Source: Mesorhabditis belari (Eukaryota; Nematoda; Chromadorea; Rhabditida; Rhabditidae). From it: a DNA stretch of 64,000 nt. A program made the translations under genes and the position numbers. The notes beneath the pieces are model-generated. The model saw nothing but the letters and a program-made list of their open reading frames with translations, was not told where the DNA came from and ran no database searches. Every line of letters begins with the position of its first letter. Position 1 is the first letter of the stretch. The DNA lies in contig CAUEEP010000211.1 of NCBI GenBank assembly GCA_958450365.1, forward strand, positions 434,001 through 498,000, in the 5' to 3' direction. This document shows positions 11,125-20,331 of the stretch, one piece after another.

Positions 11125-11800
11125 TATGTGCCGATTTTGAGCTAAAGTTAAGCCAAGTCATAGAGCTTTTTCAAGGCTAAAACCCAAAAAAAATGGTCGA
11201 CCTTTCCCTTAAATCCCAAAGTCACTCCGTATCAATGTAAAAACGGAAGGTATCATCAAGAAAAAAAAAAGGTAAAAGAAGAAAAAGAAAAATGTCATTC
11301 AAGGTTAGAAAAAAAAGTGATATGTGGAGATTTTCGAGATTTTCGTTCGGGTTTATTAAAAAAATTTTCGCGAAAAAGCGCGCGATATCCACAAATGGGT
11401 GGAATCATGGAGAATTTATCAAAAAAAAAGTTTGGATCATGAAATTTCTTCGCTGATTGATGAGATTTTATGGAAATTTTTGTAAAAAAAAGCTTTCATT
11501 ATGGGATTTCTTTAGTGGCTGATGAGATTTTAGGGTAAAGATGCACAAAAATTCTTGTCTTTTCTAGGAAAAAGGGATAGGAAATGCAGTAAAACTGCGA
11601 AAAAATGAGGGAAAGCTGGGAAATCTCAAAGAATTTCTTTGAAACGCGAATCTCTGCTTGAAATCTTTGAAGATCGCTTGTCAATGCAGGTCAAAAAAAA
11701 AGGGAAAACTGAAAAAAGGTGAGTGAGTTGGCTGGAGGGGAATTCGTGGATTTTCATCGGGAATTCTTTGGGCTAAAACTTTTTTTTTTTCTAAACGTCA
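11125..11800. repeat. Direct repeat R2, copy 1
   Basis: About 670 bp repeated at 13672-14345 with high identity; shared phrases include AAATCCCAAAGTCACTC, GGAAGGTATCATCAAGAAAA and GGTGAGTGAGTTGGCTGGAG. Copies differ mainly in A-run length. No coding potential is supported. Confidence 0.85.
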
Positions 11801-12060
11801 ATCCGATAGGGAATTTATGCCGAATACTTGTCGAAGCTGCCTACAAAAATCATCGTCAGTTTCAAGACGTATATTTGTACCTAAAACAGCGATTCGTTTG
11901 GCTTGAAGCTATCTCGACGTCTTTGATTTTCAAAACCTCATCAATTTAATGCCAGACCGCATTTTTCAAGTGATTGATCGTTCTGGTGCGTGTACAGATT
12001 GCTAGTTTTGATTTTTTTACCTTTGATTGTTAATTTGTGTCGATAAATAAGAATATTTTT

Positions 12061-12283
12061 AGTGTCACGAGAAGAATAAAGAATCGTTTACGACTTTTAA
12101 GCAAAAAGTACGGATAGCTTTATGTATCAAAATGATTTTCGATTATTTGCGCAAGTGTTCATAAGCAGAATTCGCAAAGGAAAACTTATTTTTTTAAAAA
12201 GAAATGAGATCTCAAAGTTGTTGTAGATTCTCGTGACTGTTGTAAGGTGATTGACTTGCTGATGGAAAAACAGTTAGTGTTTA
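12061..12283. repeat. Direct repeat R1, copy 2
   Basis: Second copy of 7797-8047, shorter by a few tens of bases in the GTTGTTGTAGATG stretch. It is followed by about 0.8 kb without a gene, which includes short inverted CCGTTATTGAATC/TTCAATAACGG repeats at 12339-12385 and a related ACGACCGTTATTGAGTAG at 12731-12748. Confidence 0.8.
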
Positions 12284-13057
12284 TTTAGAGTAATGAAGAC
12301 GAATAAAAGAATCACAATTGATCTAAGGTAAATGTTACGTCCGTTATTGAATCTATTCAATAACGGACGTCCGCTTTTGAATCGTTCAACCTACGATCTT
12401 CTTTTTATAATGATCTGTTTTTGTGAGTTAGCAAGTATAATTTCAATTTCTATTCATAAAACTTTAAATTCATAGTTTGAATCCTAGCTAAAGTTCCGCA
12501 TTTCTTCTTTTCTTTATTAAAATTTTTATAAGTTGTGTTTGCTATGTTTGTTATGTTTATTTTCGATCATTTACATTTTCAAACGTTTGTTATCAATAAA
12601 TTTTGAAGTTTGATGATGAATGCTTAATAAACTAAAGAAAAAAAATAATGCATTAGTTTCGAGGATCTAGTAGTAACGTTTGGAAATTGTAGAAATATAG
12701 GTTGAAAACGGATGTCCGATTCAGAACCGGACGACCGTTATTGAGTAGATTTAATAAAAGACATAACATATATAACGCCGTTCTTCTGCCCGTTTGTTTG
12801 TCCGAGGCTTTTCTTTTTCTTTGGGGAAATGAGCTAGGGGGGCTGAAAACTCAAAAACTCTTATTTTAGGGTAAAAAAAAATTCGGTGATTCCGAGTCTA
12901 AAGTCTTTTTGTAAAAAAAAGCGTCATTTCCCGGCGAGTTATGCGACTTTAAAATTTACAACGGCCGACCAATTCGCTTTTCACGCCAAATATGCATTTA
13001 AGAGGAGCCTAATGCATATTTTAGCAAAGCAGATGGTTCGCATACAAAAACATAGAA

Positions 13058-13450
13058 AAAAACAAACGAAAAAACAAACGAACAAACAAACAAACAAACA
13101 AACAAACAAAACAAACAAACAAACAAATAAACAAACAAACAAACAAATAAATAAACAAACAAACAAGCAAACAAACAAACAAACAAACAAACAAACAAAC
13201 AAACAAACAAATAAACAAACAAACAAGCAAACAAACAAACAAACAAATAAATAAACAAACAAACAAGCAAACAAACAAACAAACAAACAAATAAACAAAC
13301 AAACAAATAAACAAACAAACAAACAAACAAACAAATAAACAAACAAACAAACAAACAAATAAACAAACAAACAAGCAAACAAACAAACAAACAAACAAAC
13401 AAACAAACAAACAAACAAACAAACAAACAAACAAGCAAACAAACAAACAA
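13058..13450. repeat. Tetranucleotide microsatellite (CAAA)n
   Basis: About 390 bp of CAAA units with occasional AAAT and AAGC variants. It opens long frames on both strands (Asn-Lys-Gln-Thr on plus, Cys-Leu-Phe-Val on minus), but these come from the repeat alone and are not genes. Confidence 0.95.
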
Positions 13451-13671
13451 TGCGAAAATAAAATAAAATGGCACAGACTACAGTGCGTTCCTAGTGACAA
13501 CCTAGACAGACGCAAAAGGTGCATTTTAGAAAACGACAATTTTGTGGCAAGTATAAAAGGCTCTTCTCAACAAAAGTACCTTCAGTATTCATCAAAAAAG
13601 AAACACCGTAATGATCGATCAATATATTAAACTTACAATAATACAATTAAACTTTCTTTACAATAAGTATA

Positions 13672-14345
13672 TGTGGCGATCTCTGTTTTGAGCTAAAGCT
13701 AAGCCAAGTCATGGACCTTTTTGAAGTCTAAAAACCAAAAAATGGTCAATTAAATCCCAAAGTCACTCTGTATCAATGTAAAACAGGAAGGTATCATCAA
13801 GAAAAAAAAAAAAAAAGGTAAAAGAAGAAAAAGAAAAATGTCATTCAAGGTTAGAAAAAAAAGTGATATGCGGAAGAGATTTTCGCTCGGTTTTAATGAA
13901 AAATTTTCGCGAAAAAGCGCGCCATATCCACAAATGGGTGGAATTATGGAAAATTTAGCAAAAAAAAAAGTTTGGATCACGAAATTTCTTCACTGATTGA
14001 TGAGATTTTATGGAAAGAGTTTTGTAAAAGAAAAAAAAGCTTTCATTATGGGATTTCTTTAGTGATTGATGAGATTTTATGGTAAAGATGCACGAAAATT
14101 CTTGTCTTTTCTAGGAAAAAGGGATAGGAAATGCAGTAAAACTGCGAAAAAATGAGGGAAAGCTGGGAAATCTCAAAGAATTTCTTTGAAACGCGAATCT
14201 CTGCTTAAAATCTTTGAAGATCGCTTGTCAATGCAGGTCAAAAAAAGGGAAAACTGAAAAAAGGTGAGTGAGTTGGCTGGAGGGAAATTGGTGGATTTTC
14301 ATCGGGGATTCTTTGAGCTAAACTCTTTTTCTAAACGCATCCCTT
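13672..14345. repeat. Direct repeat R2, copy 2
   Basis: Second copy of 11125-11800, about 1.4 kb downstream of R1 copy 2. In the first unit the same gap is about 3.1 kb because the LINE fills it. Confidence 0.85.
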
Positions 14346-15255
14346 CTATCGCATTGGATTCGTTAGTTTTTTGTAGATTTCTGTGCACTAGAAAGTGTTT
14401 GTTTAGCTATTTTTTTTAGTACAATGTAAACTGAGAAAAATTCTTTATAATAACCACAAAAAACTGCATTTTTTGAAACTCAAAACGTTTAAATCAAAGA
14501 TTTTTTGCTTTTTAGCTGATGATTGAACAGAAATTAGTTCAAAAAAGTTGATTGATGAAAGCGTTTCACTATTTCTTTCCTTCCTCATTGTCTGGTTCCT
14601 CGTTTCTTTTGAATCAAAGTAGATAAGATTTGAGAGAAAACTTTCGATCCGAACATTTATTGGTTGAGAAATTGATGGCTAAAAGTGTTTTTGCTTTGAT
14701 CGAAGATGTCATTGACAAGGAATTACTCTCAAAAGAGTTCACAAGAATCTAAAAAAGATAAAAGGACTTAAAAAGAAGTAAAAAGACTTAAAAAGAATAA
14801 AAAAGAGTTAAAAAGAGCCAAAAAGAGCCAAAAAGAATTTAAAAAAGCTAAAAAGAACCAAAAAAACCCAAAAAAGAATTAAAAAGAGCTAAAAAGATCC
14901 AAGAAAACTAAAAAAGAGCTAAAAAGAACCAAAAAAAACCCAAAAAAGAATCAAAAAGATCCAAAAAAACTCAAAAAGAATAAAAAGAACCAAAAAGAAC
15001 CAAAGAAAAACTCAAAAAGTACCAAAAAAAACCCAAAAAATCGAAAAAGAACAAGTCTCAATTGACAAAAAAACCAATTTCCTCCAGAAAACAAAGCTTT
15101 AAGTGCCCCAAAAATCTTGTGTTTACAATTTTCTGAATCCAAATTTCAGAATTAGATTCTCAGTGATTCTCAGTGATCAAGGGAAAACATGAAAAAGAAA
15201 AAAACTTCATTTCAATGCAAAACAAAAAAAAGAAATGTCTTTATTTTTTCGCATC
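14346..15255. other. Gene-free stretch with purine-rich low-complexity DNA
   Basis: Positions 14740-15060 are an irregular array of AAAAAGAGCT, AAAAAGAACC and AAAAAACCC units on the plus strand. The rest is AT-rich unique DNA. No exon with support is seen. It is downstream of the stop codon of acid phosphatase paralogue 2, so it includes its 3' UTR. Confidence 0.6.
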
Positions 15256-18200
15256 TCATTGTGCTTGGCATGCCTAAAGTTGTCAAAAATCGTCAATAAT
15301 AATTTCAATAATCGTCAATATCAATGTCAAATAATCGAAGCCAATTACCTTATCGATATCTTGTACAACGAATTGATCCATTATTCCGCGAACAGTCGCC
15401 AAGGGACACAAAGCTTTCCCAGCACATCCTTGAATCGAACTTGTCACCGTTTTCAGCGCTTCTTCAGCCGTGTTTGCGTAGAGGAGCTGAAAAGAGGTGG
15501 AAATTGGAAACGAACTTCTTCTATCTACAAACTACAAATGCAAAACTACAAACTACAAACGCAAAACTACAAACTACAAACGTAAACTATAAACGTAAAC
15601 TACAAACGTAAACTAAAAACGCTTCTAACTTTCTTTAAATCTACCGGATTGATATGATCTATAGCTGAAAAAATCGAGTATTTCAAGAGCTTTCGAATCG
15701 ACTAAACAGCACTCAAAAATACCAATGCTAAAGAAAGTTACAGTGACTCGATCGCTTTGACTACGCGCGAGTACGGTCCGTTCCGAGTCAGGCTACAAAC
15801 CACTGTAACTTTCTCTAGAATTCATCTTTTTCAGTTCATTCGAAAGCTCTTGAAATTCTCGATTTTTTAAGCTATAGATCATATCAATCCGGTCAATTTA
15901 CAACAAGTTAGAAGCGTTTTTGGTGTGACAGTTCGTCATTTTTGTAGTTTATAGTGGGCCTTAATTGACTTTTGACTCGTTTGAGTAGTTCTTTAAACTA
16001 AAGTCAGGCCTGATCTTGACAAGAAATGTTGCCAGTCTTGGGCCTGAAAGACAGCCAGCGGTCCAGGCCTAGTCAATGGTTTTCTTGTAAACCCAAGCCA
16101 TGATCTAGTTTTCTATTCCAAACCTTTATCGCCAACGATCCATCATCCATTTTCCACAACTCAAATATCAACGTGGCTGCATAACCGGGTTGTCCAGCAC
16201 CGATCACATCCATTTTTGCCGTTACTCCCAACGCGTAAAGAGTCGCGGAAATCGTTGAATCGTGCTAGATGGATAAATAGATGAAGAAGTTATAAAATCT
16301 ATGTAAAAATCAAATAATTGCGTTCTGTAATGGCATACAAAACCAATACAGCCTTTTCAGCACTCACCACAGAATACGCGTACAACTTTTCATCGGTATA
16401 GGCTCGGAAAAGCCCGGTGAGCGTTTTGATGAGAACGCCAGCTCTCAAGCGGATCAATTCCGGGTTTTGCAGGGCTTGGAGTATTGCTGAAAAGGCTTTT
16501 CCAAAGGAATTTATTGTTTATTTACCCATTCCAGCGGTGTAATCGATGATCGTCGATCGAATCGATATCGTGTCATTGTAGAGTTGAGGAGTCACAAAGG
16601 AGGGAAGAGTGAGGCCATGAGCGTTCTGTAATGGGGAATACACAATAGAACAATTACAACTATAGATAAGTTTGGCATTGGAAATCAGGCTAGGATCAGG
16701 TCAACTCAAGCTCTGGAGTCAGTAGGTCGAACTAGACTGGCCTGGCTTGGCAATTTTGGCTTTGAGAGCTCTCAAATCAGGCTAGGATCAGGTCAAGTTA
16801 AGCTCTGGAGTCAGTAGGTCGGACTAGACTGGCCTGGCTTGGCAATTTTGGCTTTGAGAGCTCTCAAATCAAGCTAGAATCAGACCAAGTCAAGCTCTGG
16901 AGTCAGTAGGTCGGACTAGACTCGCCTGGCTTGACAATTTTGGCTTCGAGAGCTCTCAAAGCTCTCAAAGCTCAAAGCTCAAAGCTCAAAGCTTTAAGAG
17001 CTGTTTCTAGAGCTCAAACTTGGTGATCTTTTCTGGCACTTCCAACCTCACAAACAAGTGTTCCAGCGTACTGAATGATATCCCACCATTTCGTCCACGG
17101 TTCACCAGTGCCTTTAGCAAAAGCTTGAACGATATCCTAAATTGATCAGACGTATAAAAGAGCTATCGTAATTGAACTAAATCTAGAAATCCTATAGCTT
17201 ACAATATGTTGCTGTTCGTAGTTTAAATACTCAGGTCTTGCTAGTCGTTCATTTTCGATTTGTTTCGCTCTAGCGCACGGAGCATCGGGCTCAAATTCCT
17301 GAAATCAGCTTTTAAAGGTTTACTAGCAAAAAAATCATAAAAAATCCTTACATGATCTGGATCAGTATTTGTGTGAATTGGTAGAGGAGTCCAGTTTTTT
17401 GGCCATCCCTAAGCCTTTGTTTGCATACTAATAGAAACGTTTACTGTATCAAATCGTAAGTGAGCTTTATTTCTATTCACTTACTCCTCCTTGTGGATGA
17501 AATTAGAGAAACGTTTACTGTATCGAATTGTAATTTCGCCATATTTCTATTCACTTACTCCTCCTTGTGGATGAAATTTCGAGTCACTGTAGAAACCGGC
17601 AAAGTCAGCAGCCGCTGATTGTAGACAACGGTCGTGAAGAGCCGATCGGATATGGATCTAGATTTTCGAAATTCTTTAGACTACCGTGCCAGAAGACGTG
17701 CGTTTACAAGAGCACAAAGCGACACGCACATCGTACGGTGAATAGGTGGCGTTCACCAATTTCAACTCGTCCACATAACGGGCTTTCAGCTTTAGGCCAT
17801 TGATAAGATGCTGTTGCATTCCTTGCTAAATTTTTGATGATTTTAGAGATACTGTAGCTCGTCTTACTGTAGTTGTTTTACTGTAATTACTGTCGTTAGT
17901 TACTCGTCTTGTCTTATTTTTGTACTGTAAGCCTACAGTAAAATATAGTAAAACTAAAAGATCTAATTGAAGAAATTGAAAGAACTGACTTGATGAAATT
18001 GTTTTTGAAAAAGTGCCCTTAGGAAAAAGCTACCGCAATCTCAGTACACAGTACTGTAAGATAGTGGGCCCGGGCTACGGTAGCTCTACAGATTTTCCCG
18101 GGCTACTGTAGCTCTACAGGTTTACCCGGGTTACGTTAGCTCTATAGAATTACCCGGGCTACGGTAGCTCTACAGAATCACCCGGGTTACGGTAGCTCTA

Positions 18201-18741
18201 CAAATTTACCCGGGCTACGGTAGCTCTACAGATTTGCCCGGACTACGGTAGCTCTACAGATTTACCCGGGCTACTGTAGGTCTACAGATTTTCCCGGGTT
18301 ACGGTAGCTCTATAGATTTACCCAGGCTACTGTAGCTCTACAGATTTACCCAGGCTACGGTAGCTCTACGGACTTATCCGGGTTACGGTAGTGGTTTGAG
18401 TTTGAGGCTCATTACCTTACAGTAACCACAGTATCTTACCGTAGTCAATGTTCCCCATGGCAATCCCCAAAATGACTCTTGATATGGATCTGACGGGACA
18501 GTCGTCACTGGAGTGCGATCACCATGACGAAAAAGCTGAAAAGTGGGGAATTCGTTGTGCCAGAAAGCGTGCTTTTACATTCAGATAAAAGTACACCGTA
18601 CAAAGTACAAAAGTACACCGTACACAGTACAAAAGTACACTTGAGCTTTCCAAAATCAAACCCCACCACTTGAGCACTCAATATCGTCGGATCAGCATTG
18701 ACAACATGACTCAAAAATATTGAAATCAGTAAATATTTCAT
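15256..18741 (-). CDS. Histidine acid phosphatase, paralogue 2 (complete, 12 exons, 373 aa)
   Basis: Secreted or lysosomal acid phosphatase. Exons in coding order: 18741-18670, 18535-18440, 17825-17730, 17657-17559, 17408-17352, 17298-17203, 17136-17047, 16625-16526, 16486-16368, 16264-16124, 15486-15349 and 15273-15256. Phases agree at every junction and the total is 373 aa, normal for the family. The signal peptide is [16 protein letters not shown]. The catalytic RHGDRTP is at residues 27-33; the proton-donor pair HD is at 276-277 in YSVHDSTISA. Other family blocks are [17 protein letters not shown], the WTPLPIHT segment (exon 5), the APCARAKQ segment (exon 6) and [12 protein letters not shown] near the C-terminus. 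The last exon encodes only ACQAQ and a stop. Introns carry three minisatellites and a fold-back element. Orientation and exon lengths match paralogue 1, so the two arose by tandem duplication. Substrate cannot be inferred. Confidence 0.92.
15530..15613. repeat. Short tandem repeat, AACTACAAACGCAA units
   Basis: About six irregular units of AACTACAAACGCAAAACTAC and AACTATAAACGTA in intron 10 of acid phosphatase paralogue 2, next to the fold-back element. Confidence 0.8.
15614..15920. repeat. Fold-back element in acid phosphatase intron 10
   Basis: AACGCTTCTAACTT and CCGGATTGATATGATCTATA on the left match TATAGATCATATCAATCCGG and AAGTTAGAAGCGTT on the right. Arms are about 110-140 bp around a centre containing ACTACGCGCGAGTACGG. 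No coding capacity. Confidence 0.8.
16689..16965. repeat. Minisatellite, about 95-bp unit, three copies
   Basis: The unit contains CAAGCTCTGGAGTCAGTAGG and GGCCTGGCTTGGCAATTTTG. It sits in intron 7 of acid phosphatase paralogue 2 and decays into AGCTCTCAAAGCTCAAAGCT repeats up to about 17000. Confidence 0.85.
18063..18392. repeat. Minisatellite, about 30-bp unit, about eleven copies
   Basis: The unit is CCCGGGCTACGGTAGCTCTA followed by CAGATTTA, with small changes. It lies in intron 2 of acid phosphatase paralogue 2. The CCCGGG core is self-complementary. Confidence 0.9.
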
Positions 18742-20331
18742 TTTAAGATCTTTTCTAAGATCTAAAAGAAATTCTTGAGGTTCCCTTTCACGTAAAAATA
18801 ATCCCCTTATCACTTCAACTTTTAGGCTCACTGGGGATTTTTAAAGACCCCCAATTTTTTTGAGAAGACTCGAGTTTGATGCACAGAATTTTCAAAAAAT
18901 TTGAAATCTTTAGGAAAAAACAAAATTTTTTTATGTTTTAAAGATTGGTAATGTTACCGAAACCCAGTTAAACTCGTTAGTCAGACCGTGGAAGAGCTGC
19001 TGTAAGCCCTGTTATGCTCACGAGGGAACCACAGATACTCACCACCTCGGATCGCCTCTAAACTTTGTGCGGTGGTCAAACAGGACAAAACTAAAGTTCT
19101 CTGCAAAATCGAGCTGCTATCTAGCTGCGACGAAAATATAAAGCTTTTAAATTTTTAGTAAGAAATGCGAGGAAACCGCAAATACCTTCGAAAAGTATTT
19201 CTTGACGTTTTTCCGTCAGTTTTTCTTGGAATACTGTCGCCAACTGACTGTAAAATGCCTTTAAGCTAAAAAGAACGAGTACTTTGATAGCAATTTTAAG
19301 GTAAAGTTTTGAAATTGTTGACTTGGTTAAGCTAAATGGCTTGATGCTTTAATATCTTCAAAAAGTATTTCTTGGCGTTTTTCCGTCAGTTTTTGGAATA
19401 CTGTAGCCAACTGACTGTAAAATGCATTTAAGCTAAAAAAGAACGAGTACTTAGGAATTTTAAGGCAAAGTTTTGAAATCGTTGCCTTGGTTAAGCTAAA
19501 TGCTGTTGTAAACACCTTTTGCTCATTGGAAAAAGGAATTGTTTTGATCAATGGGTCCTAAATGAATTAAAACAAAGTCAATCGAGTTTCATTGTCTCAG
19601 ATTCTATAGAAAAAGGCTACGGGCAGTGCTTTTTTTGAAAGTATGTTGGCGATGGACGAAAAGTGGATATATTTCAATAGACAACACGCAAAAGACAATG
19701 GTTGAGCAAAGGAGAACTTCCAATTTCGACACCACATCCAGAGCTTCACGGAAAGAAAGTTATGCTGTCAGTCTTTTGAAATATGAAAAGGAATCGTTTA
19801 TTTTGAATTACGAAAATCTTCAACAACTATAACTTCCCAAATTTACGCCAAACAGCAATGCAGAAATGATGAGATTGTGATGTTTTGAAGATACAAGAAC
19901 TGATGCGGTATTTGATTTTGATGCTTTAATATCTTCAAAAAGTATTTCTTGGCGTTTTTCCGTCAGTATTTCTTGGAATATTGTCGCCAACTGACTGTAA
20001 AATGCCTTTAAGCTAAAAAGAACGAGTACTTAGCAATTTTAAGGCAAAGTTTTCAAATCGTTGACTTGGTTAAGCTAAATTCTGTTGTAAATGAATAGAA
20101 AAAGTCAAAAGTATCTATTTTTTTTTCTTTTATTTTTCTCACTTTACTACTAAATTCTATGGCAAATGAAGTGTTTGAGGAAGAGATTTTTCGGTCGACA
20201 AAATCGGTTGACTCATCCCCGTGATGGTGATGTATCTCGTGCCAAAACAAATCACAAACAACTCTCATTTTCCCTCATTTCCGATACACTTATCTCCAAA
20301 TTTCGACGAAAAATCGACTAGAAATTGCACT
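18742..20331. other. Intergenic DNA with a triple repeat; no confident gene
   Basis: Three direct copies (19188-19330, 19352-19505, 19925-20092) share TTCAAAAAGTATTTCTTGGC, CAACTGACTGTAAAATGC and GACTTGGTTAAGCTAAAT. A mariner relic separates copies two and three. On the minus strand 19130-18955 shows exon-like pieces (ILQRTLVLSCLTTAQSLEAI, then GLQQLFHGLTNEFNWVSVTL) with plausible splice sites, but no start codon or family match, so I do not call a gene. Confidence 0.6.
19640..19795 (+). pseudogene. Relic of a mariner transposase
   Basis: Translation with frame changes gives MDEKWIYFN, then QWLSKGELP, then PHPELHGKKVMLS, the first catalytic Asp block and downstream block of mariner transposases. 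Only about 50 codons remain, with frameshifts. It differs from the intact mariner at 2440-3705 (DEKWIFYDN), so it is another lineage. Confidence 0.75.

Noticed and set aside
7797..12283. R1 copies as long terminal repeats of an LTR element around the LINE
   Set aside because: No gag, protease, integrase or primer-binding site; the coding part is an endonuclease-type LINE and R1 belongs to a larger duplication.
12981..13539. Long minus-strand frames of Cys-Leu-Phe-Val repeats and the plus-strand Asn-Lys-Gln-Thr frame
   Set aside because: They are produced entirely by the (CAAA)n microsatellite.
14740..15060. Possible repeat-coding frame on the minus strand (Phe-rich)
   Set aside because: Low-complexity purine array with no conserved ends.
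18955..19130. Two exon-like pieces on the minus strand
   Set aside because: Plausible splice sites but no start, no family match and no third exon.
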